In this document: positions 9,268-18,103 of the stretch, in pieces
Position numbering within the stretch: the first letter of the stretch is position 1
Layout of the letters: every line of letters starts with the position of its first letter
Origin: DATFVA01 sp963721075
GTDB lineage: Bacteria; Bacteroidota; Ignavibacteria; Ignavibacteriales; Ignavibacteriaceae
Reading direction: 5' to 3'
NCBI GenBank assembly: GCA_963721075.1
Contig: CAVRHV010000019.1
Location: 124,001-188,000, forward strand
Length of the DNA stretch: 64,000 nucleotides
Made by a program: the position numbers and the translations under genes
The notes under the pieces: generated by a model
Databases searched by the model: none
What the model saw: the letters and a program-made list of their open reading frames with translations, nothing else
What the model was told of the DNA's origin: nothing

Positions 9268-10687
9268 ATGAAAAAGATACTTTTAATAGCAGCACTTATC
9301 ATCACTGGTTTAAGTTTTCAAACCAGAGCCCAGGACTATTACGACCGGGGATATGATGATAGTTATAACTATGGTGGTTATGACAATAATGACGGATTCG
9401 GGTATTTCTATACTCAGTTATCACCTTATGGGTCGTGGATTGAATTCGGAGACGGAGTTTACGGGTGGAAACCAGTAAATATGAGAATGGGATGGGCCCC
9501 ATATGCAAACGGTCGCTGGATATGGACCTCAGACGGATGGTACTGGGATTCATATGAGCCATACGGATACATCGTTTACCACTACGGCAGATGGTATTAT
9601 GATAATTATTATGGCTGGGTCTGGATCCCTGATTACCAGTGGGCACCTGCCTGGGTTGAATGGAGATATGATAATAACTATATAGGCTGGGCACCGCTGC
9701 CTCCTTATGCAGTATTCTCAATATCGATCGGAATACATTTTACACATACATACGTTACGCCTTATTCACACTGGCATTTTGTAAAATATCATTACTTCTG
9801 CGATCCTTATGTTTATAAATATTATGCTGGTCCTAAATACAAATACAGAATATACTCAGGAACCAGAATAAGAAATGATTATGGATTCAGGAACGGAAGA
9901 GTTGTTAACCGCGGTGTTGACGTAGGATTGATAAGAGAACGCGGTAAAGTAGATATCCGTGAAAGAAAAATAAGGACTGTATCAGGACTGAGAGATATCA
10001 ATGAAAGAAACCGGGTTACAGATAACGAAGTAAGAACTTTTATTCCTGATAGAAAACAGTTCACAAATTCCAGAGTTAAAGATGTAAAAATTGAAAGAAC
10101 AGACAGGAAAACAGCTCTTGAGACTTCTAAACTTGAATTTGGAAGGAAGAATATTCAGAGAAACGAAACTTCCAATCGTGGAACACAGGATACAAGGATA
10201 AAAAAGGAAGATAAGAGAACTCCTGATATCCGCAGCCAGAAAACTGATACCCGCGGAACTATCAGGCAGGAAACAAAAACTCCTGAAAAGAGAAATGTTC
10301 CTGATACCCGTGTAAAAACAAATGAAAGAAAAGAAGTAAAGACACCTGTAAGGAAAGAACCTGTGAAGAAAGAAACCAGGACTGTAACGCCTAACAGATC
10401 TGTAACTCCTAATAAAACTGTTACTCCTAATAGAACAGTAACTCCTAACAGAACAGAGCAAAAAATAGAGAAAAGAGTAAATGAGAGAGTTCAGCAGAAT
10501 ACTCAACAGAGAAAAGAAACAAGTACGTATACTCCTCCGGTTCAGAAAAAACCTGAAGTGAAGGTTAACCGGACACAAAATACGAACAGAACGTCTGATA
10601 GGAATAGCAGCTGTTCAAAGACAGAATGACAACAGAACGAAATCAGAACAAAAAAGAGAAACCAACAACGGAAGGGGACGTAGATAA
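9268..10687 (+). CDS. DUF6600 W/Y-rich secreted protein with basic repeat tail, frame break at about 10611
   Basis: A signal peptide (MKKILLIAALIITGLSF...RAQ) leads into an aromatic-rich domain of about 130 residues: FYTQLSPYGSWIE, GWAPYANGRWIWTSDGWYW, YHYGRWYYDNYYGWVWIP and APAWVEWRYDNNYIGWAPLPP, the signature of DUF6600, whose function is unknown. The rest is a low-complexity, Arg/Lys/Asn/Thr-rich tail including four tandem hexads of the type TVTPNR. Removing an extra T near 10611 extends the tail to TAA 10685-10687 (RGRR end) and gives 472 residues; without it the protein ends at 10629. The start has a good ribosome site (GCGAGG) eight bases upstream. The protein is likely exported to the periplasm or surface. 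Confidence 0.82.
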
Positions 10688-10716
10688 CCCTCCCGTTTCT
10701 CTGGTCCTCTCCTCCA

Positions 10717-10749
10717 AAAGTACCGGTTTAACCACCGGTACTTTTTTTT
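10717..10749 (+). terminator. Rho-independent terminator after the DUF6600 gene
   Basis: A hairpin with a ten-base stem (AAGTACCGGT pairing with ACCGGTACTT, loop about six bases) is followed directly by a run of eight T. It lies 30 bases past the corrected stop codon. Confidence 0.9.
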
Positions 10750-11090
10750 GTATAAGCATTATTGTTATGGTCAACTAATTTCAGCATCCCGAAGTTTACC
10801 CACAACCGCTAATTTTCCGTCTGTTTTGCCGGGTCAGCCTTCAGCTGGCTGCTTAACTGATCTTTTACCTTCCTTTTTCAATCTCAAAAGTATATCAGTT
10901 TTGTGAAAAATTTTATCACAAGTGAGAATCATTTTATTCAACAGCCGGTCAAAGATGAAATTCTTCATAATTCTGCATTTATTTTAAGGATTTTAATCCT
11001 TTCAGGTTAAACTTAGTGGCACATTATATGGGTATTTAATACGTTTGTAATAGAATTCTAATTCAAAAAGGTGAATGGAGAACATATAAA
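10750..11090. other. Intergenic spacer upstream of maeB
   Basis: An AT-rich spacer of about 340 bases between the terminator and maeB, with no open frame of note. It must hold the maeB promoter; TGGAGAA about ten bases before ATG 11091 is a good ribosome binding site. No riboswitch or repeat was recognised. Confidence 0.6.
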
Positions 11091-13379
11091 ATGAAAATCA
11101 GTAAAGAAGAAGCTCTTGAGTATCATAGTCAGGACAGGCGGGGCAAGATTGAGGTCGTTGCCACAAAACCCTGCCTTACTTCAAGAGATCTGTCATTAGC
11201 TTACACTCCCGGGGTAGCTGAACCTTGCCGAGAAATAGCAAAGAATGATGACGATGTTTACAAATACACAGCCAAGGGAAACCTTGTTGCTGTAGTTTCA
11301 AACGGAACGGCTGTACTCGGTCTTGGTGATATTGGTCCTCATGCCGGCAAGCCGGTGATGGAAGGTAAAGGTGTATTATTCAAAAGGTTTGCAGATATCG
11401 ATGTATTTGACATAGAACTAAAGAGCAAAGATCCTAAAGAGATAATACGTGCGGTTCAGCTGCTTGAACCTACTTTCGGGGGAATAAATCTTGAAGACAT
11501 CAAAGCTCCCGAATGCTTTGAAATTGAAGAGACTCTGAAGGAAACAATGAACATTCCGGTATTCCACGATGATCAGCATGGTACTGCAATAATATCTTGT
11601 GCTGCGCTGATTAACGCGGCGGAGCTTGCCAATAAAAAACTTGGCGATCTAAAGATAGTTGTAAACGGTGCAGGCGCTGCCGCTATTTCCTGCTGTAAGT
11701 TATATATGATGGCCGGCGCAAAAAGAGAAAATATTTATATGTACGATTCTAAGGGCCTCATCCATAAGGGCAGGAAGGATCTCAACAAGTACAAAGAAAT
11801 ATTTGCGCAGGATAAAGATAGCGGTTCACTTGCAGACGGAATGGTAGATGCAGACGTTTTTATTGGTTTATCGATAGGCGGTGTTGTATCTCAGGATATG
11901 GTTAGAGTGATGGCAAAGAATCCGATAGTATTTGCGATGGCTAATCCTGATCCTGAAATCAGTTATGAAGATGCCGTTGCTGTTCGTGACGATTTAATTA
12001 TGGCTACCGGAAGGAGCGATTATCCTAATCAGGTAAATAACGTACTCGGATTTCCGTTTATATTCCGGGGAGCGCTTGATGTGAAGGCTTCGGCCATCAA
12101 TGAAGAGATGAAGATGGCGGCCACCAGAGCACTTGCGGAACTGGCGAAGAAAAAGGTTCCGGAGATGGTAATTAATGCTTACGGAGGACTCGATTTTGAA
12201 TTCGGACGTGAATACATAATCCCGAAACCCTTTGATCCCCGTGTATTATGGCATGTGGCTCCGGCCGTTGCCAAAGCTGCTATAGAGACCGGTGTTGCAC
12301 GTCAGCCTATAGAGGACTGGGAGAAATATGAAGAAGAATTGAAAGAAAGACTCGGGTTATCAAAAGAAGTAATCAGAGTTATGATCCATAAAGCAAAAGA
12401 AGATCCAAGAAAGGTTGTATATCCCGAAGGCGAGGAAGAGAAGATAATAAGAGCTGCTCACGTATCCTACAGTGAAGGTATTGCATTTCCTATACTCCTG
12501 GGGGATGAGGTGATTATCAGGAAAGCCATTGATACACTTGGATTTGATCAAAACGAATTCAAGATAATCGATCCTGCCACAAGTTCAAGGCGGGAGGTTT
12601 ATGCAGCAGCCTTCCATAAAAAACGCCAGAGAAAAGGCGCTACCCTGAAGGAAGCCAAAGATTTGATGTCGGATCCTAATTATTTCGGCTCAATGATGGT
12701 TGAACTGGGAGATGCTGATGCTCTTATAAGCGGACTGACTTCCCATTATCCCGCAACCATCAGACCTGCTTTACAGTGTATTGGAGTTAAAGAAGGCTTT
12801 AAAGTTGTATCTGGTTTATACATTGTGGTCACATCCAAACGCGCTTATTTCTTTGCGGATACCACAGTGAATGTTAATCCGACTGCAGACCAGCTAGCCG
12901 AGATTGCTATAACGGCAGCTGACACGGTTAAAGCATTTGACCTGACTCCAAGGGTCGCAATGCTTTCATTCAGTAATTTTGGAAGTTCTGCTTATCCCGA
13001 ATCTATAAAGGTTAAGAAGGCAGTAGAAATAGTTAAAAACCTTCGCCCTGACATAGTGGTTGACGGGGAGATGCAGGCGGATACAGCAGTTGTTCCTTCA
13101 ATAATTGAGAAGGATTTCCCGTTCAGCACACTTAAAGGCGGGGCGAATGTATTGGTATTCCCTGATCTTAATTCAGGTAATATCGCTTACAAACTGATGG
13201 CCAGGATCGGCGGCGCTACAGTAATTGGTCCGGTACTTTGTGGAATGAAAAAACCTGTCCACGTTTTACAGAGAGGTGCGACAGTAGACGATATCTTTAA
13301 TATGACAGCAATTGCAGTAGTTGATTCTCACTATCTCGTAAAGCCGGCAAGGAAGTCTCAGGAGAAAGTGCTGGCATAG
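11091..13379 (+). CDS. maeB: NADP-dependent malic enzyme with phosphotransacetylase-like domain
   Basis: A 762-residue MaeB-type enzyme that oxidatively decarboxylates malate to pyruvate with NADP reduction, linking the TCA cycle to gluconeogenesis and biosynthetic NADPH. The malic enzyme domain fills roughly residues 1-410: LAYTPGVAEPC, GDIGPHAGKPVMEGKG, FHDDQHGTA and the dinucleotide-binding VVNGAGAAAIS. Residues about 430-762 form the phosphate acetyl/butyryltransferase-like domain (VVYPEGEEEKI, GEMQADTAV, FPDLNSGN), which in MaeB is regulatory rather than a working transferase. Length and domain order are normal. It stands alone, flanked by terminators on both sides. Confidence 0.96.
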   Translation: MKISKEEALEYHSQDRRGKIEVVATKPCLTSRDLSLAYTPGVAEPCREIAKNDDDVYKYTAKGNLVAVVSNGTAVLGLGDIGPHAGKPVMEGKGVLFKRFADIDVFDIELKSKDPKEIIRAVQLLEPTFGGINLEDIKAPECFEIEETLKETMNIPVFHDDQHGTAIISCAALINAAELANKKLGDLKIVVNGAGAAAISCCKLYMMAGAKRENIYMYDSKGLIHKGRKDLNKYKEIFAQDKDSGSLADGMVDADVFIGLSIGGVVSQDMVRVMAKNPIVFAMANPDPEISYEDAVAVRDDLIMATGRSDYPNQVNNVLGFPFIFRGALDVKASAINEEMKMAATRALAELAKKKVPEMVINAYGGLDFEFGREYIIPKPFDPRVLWHVAPAVAKAAIETGVARQPIEDWEKYEEELKERLGLSKEVIRVMIHKAKEDPRKVVYPEGEEEKIIRAAHVSYSEGIAFPILLGDEVIIRKAIDTLGFDQNEFKIIDPATSSRREVYAAAFHKKRQRKGATLKEAKDLMSDPNYFGSMMVELGDADALISGLTSHYPATIRPALQCIGVKEGFKVVSGLYIVVTSKRAYFFADTTVNVNPTADQLAEIAITAADTVKAFDLTPRVAMLSFSNFGSSAYPESIKVKKAVEIVKNLRPDIVVDGEMQADTAVVPSIIEKDFPFSTLKGGANVLVFPDLNSGNIAYKLMARIGGATVIGPVLCGMKKPVHVLQRGATVDDIFNMTAIAVVDSHYLVKPARKSQEKVLA

Positions 13380-13393
13380 TGTTCTTTGTTTAA

Positions 13394-13437
13394 GAAGCAG
13401 GTGCGGCAAAATTCAAATTGCCGGCCTGCTTTTTATT
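13394..13437 (+). terminator. Rho-independent terminator after maeB
   Basis: Inverted repeat AAGCAGGTGCGGCAA / TTGCCGGCCTGCTT with a short loop, followed by TTTTATT, beginning 15 bases past the maeB stop. Confidence 0.88.
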
Positions 13438-13518
13438 ACTTTTTATTTGAATTCCCATCCTGTTTAGCATTTCAACAGCAACGTTTAATTTTTCAGCAAT
13501 TTACCCCCTAAAACACGT

Positions 13519-13541
13519 GATGAACCGTTTTTGAACCGTCT
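13519..13541 (+). promoter_or_regulatory. 11-bp direct repeat TGAACCG, copy A
   Basis: TGAACCG occurs at 13521 and again at 13532, exactly one helical turn apart, inside GATGAACCGTTTTTGAACCG. A nearly identical pair lies in the opposite orientation at 30.8 kb. The arrangement resembles sites of OmpR/PhoB-type regulators, which bind direct repeats on an 11-bp period. This copy sits between two convergent genes, so it is not in an obvious promoter position. Function is inference. Confidence 0.4.
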
Positions 13542-13614
13542 TTTCTACCAGTGAACAACGGGATAAATACTTCCCAGGATCGGGGAAAGGATTAGCAGAA
13601 TTTCAGGAAAGTAT

Positions 13615-13662
13615 AAAAAAAAGGGCAGAGGTGAAAAACATTTGTTTTCTTTTCTCTGCCCT
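13615..13662 (-). terminator. Rho-independent terminator of the OB-fold lipoprotein gene
   Basis: On the minus strand AGGGCAGAG pairs with CTCTGCCCT across a loop of about 25 bases and is followed by a run of eight T. It lies just beyond the stop at 13680. Confidence 0.8.
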
Positions 13663-13679
13663 GAGAATAATTTCGGGGG

Positions 13680-14375
13680 TTATTGAGCTTTTACAGTAGC
13701 GTTTGAGAGAAGAACGGGGTATGAATAACCTGCACCAAAATCCTGGTTTGTTTCAACAGTACCTTCAACAATAACTACGTCGCCCGCTTTTGTTGAATCA
13801 GCACTGGTAACCATAAGATCGAAGTTGTTATCTTTTCCTGTTCCATCCTGTATGTGGATCCAGTTCCTTCCCATAATATGAGGATTATATTTAACCACTT
13901 TACCTTTAACCTTAACCCTCTGACCATTCAGCTGATCTTTCTGTTCATAGATCTGAGCTACAGTTTTACCATCTGTTAATGGTTGAATATCAACATTCTG
14001 CTTTGTCTGGTTATAAACCTGCGGATGACCTGCAGGCTGTTGAGCAGAAGGAGGGGTTTGAGATACATCCTGCACAAAAAGTACTGATTCAAATGTTCTG
14101 TCCAAAGCTTCACTTTTAAAGTTTTTCATTTCCATACTTTTAGAGAAATAAAGAGTTTGACCTTTTTCAGGCTGCATTCTTGTTACAGCAATCCAGTACT
14201 CATTACCATTTTCATCAGCTTTTATATATGTATAATTTGGAGTCTGTATAAACTCAGCAACTGTAATTTTATGAGTACCTGCGGGAAGGTTTTCATTTGC
14301 TTCTTCGGTTTTATTTTCACAGGCACTGAATGTTACCATTAACGCTATCAGTATAAGGGGGAGGATTCTTTTCAT
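13680..14375 (-). CDS. Lipoprotein with C-terminal OB-fold domain
   Basis: A 231-residue envelope lipoprotein. The N-terminus (MKRILPLILIALMVTFSAC) is a lipoprotein signal with the acylated Cys after FSA. A first domain (residues about 30-100) is unrecognised; the C-terminal half carries an OB-fold of the tRNA-anticodon-binding-like type found in many exported Bacteroidota proteins (GQRVKVKGKVVKYNP, NWIHIQDGTG, DVVIVEGTVE). The ligand is unknown; such domains often appear beside redox or cytochrome genes, but none is here. ATG 14375 is chosen over the upstream ATG 14396 because AGGTGAT lies eight bases before it and the signal peptide then starts cleanly. It is divergent from the nuo operon. 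Confidence 0.85.
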   Translation of the reverse strand: MKRILPLILIALMVTFSACENKTEEANENLPAGTHKITVAEFIQTPNYTYIKADENGNEYWIAVTRMQPEKGQTLYFSKSMEMKNFKSEALDRTFESVLFVQDVSQTPPSAQQPAGHPQVYNQTKQNVDIQPLTDGKTVAQIYEQKDQLNGQRVKVKGKVVKYNPHIMGRNWIHIQDGTGKDNNFDLMVTSADSTKAGDVVIVEGTVETNQDFGAGYSYPVLLSNATVKAQ

Positions 14376-14515
14376 TTTTATCACCTTTTGATTCATATTT
14401 TATATAGCTTATTTAGAAATATCTGTTAAATATACACAAACAAATTCTTATTCATAAGTTCAAAAAAAATATACATTCCGATTTACCCTAAGGGTTCTTT
14501 TTAATCCCCATCACA

Positions 14516-14544
14516 TTTGGTTTGATTTTTCTTCTATAGTTTTG
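14516..14544 (+). promoter_or_regulatory. Possible promoter of the nuo operon
   Basis: TAGTTTTG at 14537-14544 matches the TAnnTTTG -7 element of Bacteroidota, with a TTTG at 14516-14519 as a possible -33 element 17 bases upstream (about 20 would be usual). It lies about 60 bases before the nuoA start. Whether this lineage uses such promoters is not certain. Confidence 0.35.
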
Positions 14545-14602
14545 CTTAAAAATTAAGCAAGAAAGCTATTTTCGGAACACTAAAATTTCGGGAGAAAAAA
14601 TA

Positions 14603-15045
14603 TTGTCCTCAGCTTATACTTCTCAATTTGAATTATGGCCTCTCCTGGTATACGCTGGGCTGGTACTTCTAACCGTTGGGGGAATGATTGCCTTATCATA
14701 TTTTCTAGGTCAGAAACACAAAGAAAAACAAACCGACACCATTTATGAATCGGGTATAAAGTCAACCGGTGATGCAAGAGTACGCTTCCCGTACATTTCT
14801 ATATAGTTGCGATGTTCTTCGTGATTTTCGATCTGGAGACAGCTTTTATTATTTCGTGGGCCATTTCATTCCGGGAATTAGGATGGGGCGGTTATATCGC
14901 GGCGGCAATTTTTATAGGGGTGCTTCTGGTTGTACTGCTGTATGAGTTGAAGATTGGAGCTCTCGATTTTGGTCCCAAGGGAAAAGAGCTCCTGAAGGTT
15001 TATCATCAGCGGCTGAAAGATAAGTCATTGAAGATTAAGGATTGA
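14603..15045 (+). CDS. nuoA: NADH-quinone oxidoreductase subunit A, one frame break at about 14795
   Basis: NuoA is a three-helix membrane subunit of Complex I near the quinone site. The first part has TM1 and the loop TIYESGIKSTGDARVRFP; the second part resumes at FYIVAMFFVIFDLETAF, the conserved TM2 start, and ends with TM3 and a charged tail. Five bases separate RFP from the FY codon where homologues have six, so one base is missing near 14795; adding it gives 147 residues, the normal length. The start is TTG 14603 with GGGAGA about nine bases upstream; there is no ATG in the right place. First gene of the 14.8-kb nuo operon. Confidence 0.88.
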
Positions 15046-15150
15046 GAATTTGGGTAATCAATAAAAGAATGAAAATAAAATTGAAAACACCAGGGAAGTA
15101 ATGAATTTAGTTAAGATGATTTAAAATACAAGTCGGGATTTATAAATGAG

Positions 15151-15786
15151 ATGGTGGTTAACAAATCCTATTGGATCCTGTTAAGAACAATTGCGGGTAA
15201 TGGTTCATTTGAGCAGGCTGTTCAGCAGTCTGTTGTGTTAAGCAAGCTTGATGAGCTTGTTGCCTGGGGGAGGAAGAACTCGATGTGGCCCTTCAATTTC
15301 GGATTGTCGTGCTGCTATGTAGAGATGGCCACAAGCATTACCAGCAAGTATGACATTGCAAGATTTGGTGCGGAAGTTATCCGCGGAACACCACGGGAGG
15401 CGGATGTTATGATTATTGCAGGAACAGTTTTCATAAAAATGGCACCTGTTATAAAAAGATTATATGAACAGATGATGGAACCGCGCTGGGTGATCTCAAT
15501 GGGATCCTGTGCAAACTCAGGCGGAATGTATGATATATATAGTGTAGTGCAGGGAGTGGATAAATTCCTGCCGGTTGATATGTATGTGCCGGGCTGTCCC
15601 CCTCGTCCTGATGCATTTCTTGAAGGACTTGTACTTCTTCGGGATGCAGCCGGCAAAGAGAAGAGGCCTTTAAGCTGGGCAATCGGCCCGCAGGGAGTTC
15701 AGAAAGCTCCTAAAATATCTATGAAGGAACAGAAAAGGAATGAAAGAATGAAGGTGAAAACTTTACGTCCTCCCGAGGAAATATAA
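15151..15786 (+). CDS. nuoB: NADH-quinone oxidoreductase subunit B
   Basis: NuoB is the peripheral-arm subunit that holds cluster N2, the last 4Fe-4S cluster before quinone. The four ligands are visible: the tandem pair in FGLSCCYVEMA, the Cys of MGSCANSGG and the Cys of VPGCPPRPDA. The protein is 211 residues. The N-terminal 25 residues are less typical of the family and the last 25 form a basic tail (KEQKRNERMKV). A 105-base gap separates it from nuoA, the longest in the first half of the operon, without a recognisable terminator. Confidence 0.95.
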   Translation: MVVNKSYWILLRTIAGNGSFEQAVQQSVVLSKLDELVAWGRKNSMWPFNFGLSCCYVEMATSITSKYDIARFGAEVIRGTPREADVMIIAGTVFIKMAPVIKRLYEQMMEPRWVISMGSCANSGGMYDIYSVVQGVDKFLPVDMYVPGCPPRPDAFLEGLVLLRDAAGKEKRPLSWAIGPQGVQKAPKISMKEQKRNERMKVKTLRPPEEI

Positions 15787-15807
15787 GCTTCATCTTCGGT
15801 ATAAAAG

Positions 15808-17550
15808 ATGGAAAATTCACTTTTAAAAGAACTGAAGGATAAATTTTCCGATTACGATTTCAGGTATGAGGAAACAAGGGATGCTATGCCGACAATCCGG
15901 ATGGGCAGGGAGCATATCACTGAAGTACTCGGCTTTCTTAAGAACGATATTTCAAATCCTTATAAAATGCTTTACGATCTTACGGCAATCGATGAAAGAA
16001 CCAGGGCAAGACGAAGCGATTCAGCGGCGAGTGATTTTACGGTGGTTTACCATCTGCTTTCCTTTGACAGGAATGAGGATGTAAGAATTAAAGTTCCCTT
16101 AATGGATAGTGATGCTGAAGTTCCATCTGTTATACCTTTATGGCAGAATGCTGATTGGTATGAGCGTGAGGTGTACGATATGTTCGGGATAAAGTTTGAG
16201 GGACATCCGCATATGAGACGCATTCTTATGCCTGATTCCTGGGAAGGACATCCGCTTCGTAAGGAACATCCCGCGCGAGCAACAGAGATGGGTCCTTTTC
16301 ATATGCCTGAAGACAGGGCATTGAATGAGCAGGATATGCTTGAGTTTAAGCCTGAAGAGTGGGGTCTTAAGCGCGAGGATGAAAATGACCAGTTTATGTT
16401 TTTGAACCTTGGTCCCCAGCACCCGGGGACACATGGAGTTCTTCGTCTGGTGCTTCAGCTTGATGGAGAGGAGATACTGCATGTGGTTCCTGAGATAGGA
16501 TATCATCACCGGGGTGCAGAAAAGATGGGCGAACGTCAATCATGGCATACGTTTATTCCGTATACCGATCGTGTGGATTACCTTGGAGGAGTACTTAATA
16601 ATCTTGCCTATGTTCTTGCGGTGGAGAAGCTGGCCGGTATAGACGTGCCATCCCGCGCACAGGTTATTCGGGTGATGATGAGTGAGTTTTTCAGGATTGC
16701 TTCTCACCTTGTATGGTACGGTACCTTTGCTCAGGATCTTGGAATGATGTCGCCTGTGTTCTATATGTTCAGCGATCGTGAGAAAGTGTTTGACATCGTC
16801 GCAGCGGTTACGGGCGACAGGATGCATCCCAACTGGTTCAGAATAGGAGGCGTTGCACAGGACCTTCCTAACGGATGGGAAAAACTTGTTAAGGAATTTA
16901 TAGATTATTTCCCTCCGCGGTTGAAAAACTATGACAACATGATAATGAAAAACCACATTTTTAAGGCAAGGACGAAGGGGATTGGTATATATGATACAGA
17001 AGAGGCAATTGAATGGGGCGTTACTGGTCCCGGCCTTCGTGCTACAGGGATGGAGTGGGACTTTCGTAAGAAGCGACCGTACTCCGGCTACGATCAATTT
17101 GATTTTGAAATACCGACTGCGATTAACGGCGATTGTTACGACAGGGCCCTTGTGCGTATTGAGGAGATGAGGCAGAGTTTGAGGATAATAGAACAATGCA
17201 TGAACAATATGCCCGAAGGGAATTATAAATCGGAACATCATCTGACGACACCTCCGATAAAAGATCATACTATGCACGATATTGAAACGCTCATTACTCA
17301 TTTTCTGAATGTGAGCTGGGGACCTGTGATACCTGCCGGCGAGGCTTTTATAGGCGTTGAGGCATCGAAAGGGAATAACGGTTATTACGTTATCAGTAAT
17401 GGTGACACAATCCCTTATCGCGTGAGAATAAGGACTCCTTCTTTCCCTCATATTCAGATGGTATCATATATAAGTCGCGGCTACACCGTGGCTGATCTTT
17501 TATCGATACTGGGGAGTATTGATTTCGTACTGGCAGATATTGATAGATAG
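15808..17550 (+). CDS. nuoCD: Fused NADH-quinone oxidoreductase subunit C/D
   Basis: A 580-residue fusion of NuoC and NuoD, the arrangement seen in E. coli rather than the separate genes of many bacteria. Residues 1-170 are NuoC (WYEREVYDMFGIKFEGHPHMRRILMP, shown here as the spaced motif WYEREVYDMFGI). From about 190 NuoD begins with FLNLGPQHPGTHGVLR and continues with EIGYHHRGAEKMGE, YTDRVDYLGG and the C-terminal DFVLADIDR. NuoD lines the quinone chamber together with NuoB. The fused reading frame is continuous with no break at the linker, so the fusion is real. It lies 21 bases after nuoB. Confidence 0.95.
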   Translation: MENSLLKELKDKFSDYDFRYEETRDAMPTIRMGREHITEVLGFLKNDISNPYKMLYDLTAIDERTRARRSDSAASDFTVVYHLLSFDRNEDVRIKVPLMDSDAEVPSVIPLWQNADWYEREVYDMFGIKFEGHPHMRRILMPDSWEGHPLRKEHPARATEMGPFHMPEDRALNEQDMLEFKPEEWGLKREDENDQFMFLNLGPQHPGTHGVLRLVLQLDGEEILHVVPEIGYHHRGAEKMGERQSWHTFIPYTDRVDYLGGVLNNLAYVLAVEKLAGIDVPSRAQVIRVMMSEFFRIASHLVWYGTFAQDLGMMSPVFYMFSDREKVFDIVAAVTGDRMHPNWFRIGGVAQDLPNGWEKLVKEFIDYFPPRLKNYDNMIMKNHIFKARTKGIGIYDTEEAIEWGVTGPGLRATGMEWDFRKKRPYSGYDQFDFEIPTAINGDCYDRALVRIEEMRQSLRIIEQCMNNMPEGNYKSEHHLTTPPIKDHTMHDIETLITHFLNVSWGPVIPAGEAFIGVEASKGNNGYYVISNGDTIPYRVRIRTPSFPHIQMVSYISRGYTVADLLSILGSIDFVLADIDR

Positions 17551-17599
17551 GGAGATGACAGAAGAACACTGAATTTTAAGAAATAAATAATAAGCACTT

Positions 17600-18064
17600 A
17601 TGCTGACGGAAGATGAAAAAAAGGAAATTGACGAGCACCTGAAGGATTATCCGACAAAGAGAGCCGGGTGTATCGAGGCGCTGAAGGTTGTTCAGCGAAA
17701 CAAGCGATGGATATCAGATGAAAGTCTGAAGGATATTGCTGATTACCTGGATATGACTGTTGATGAACTCGACAGCGTGGCAACATTCTACAGTCTGGTT
17801 TTCAGAAAGCCGGTCGGACGTCATGTAATTCTTCTTTGCGACAGCATAAGCTGTTGGATTGTTGGCTACCTTAAGCTGTATGAGTATTTACAGAAGAAAC
17901 TCGGGATATCTTTTGGCGAGACGACTGAGGATGATCGATATACCTTACTTCCGATCCCTTGTCTGGGTACCTGCGATCATGCACCCGCGTTAATGATTGA
18001 CAATGATCTGCACAGGGATCTGAGTCCCGAAAAACTGGACGCAATCCTGGACAGCTATGAGTAA
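17600..18064 (+). CDS. nuoE: NADH-quinone oxidoreductase subunit E
   Basis: NuoE carries the 2Fe-2S cluster N1a in the NADH-dehydrogenase module. The thioredoxin-like domain shows the ligand pairs LCDSISCW and IPCLGTCDHAP, after the N-terminal helical region (RAGCIEALKVVQRNKRWIS). At 154 residues it is the usual length. It precedes nuoF and, with NuoF and NuoG, forms the electron-input tip of Complex I. Confidence 0.95.
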   Translation: MLTEDEKKEIDEHLKDYPTKRAGCIEALKVVQRNKRWISDESLKDIADYLDMTVDELDSVATFYSLVFRKPVGRHVILLCDSISCWIVGYLKLYEYLQKKLGISFGETTEDDRYTLLPIPCLGTCDHAPALMIDNDLHRDLSPEKLDAILDSYE

Positions 18065-18103
18065 CTAATATGATGATTGATGAAATTTTAATTGAAAATA
18101 AAA

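Noticed and set aside
9982..10578. A long minus-strand open frame opposite the DUF6600 tail
   Set aside because: It is the antisense of a low-complexity Arg/Lys/Asn-rich region, which naturally stays open; no family pattern.
16540..17451. A 303-codon minus-strand frame opposite nuoCD
   Set aside because: Antisense shadow of a strongly conserved gene; no start signal or domain.
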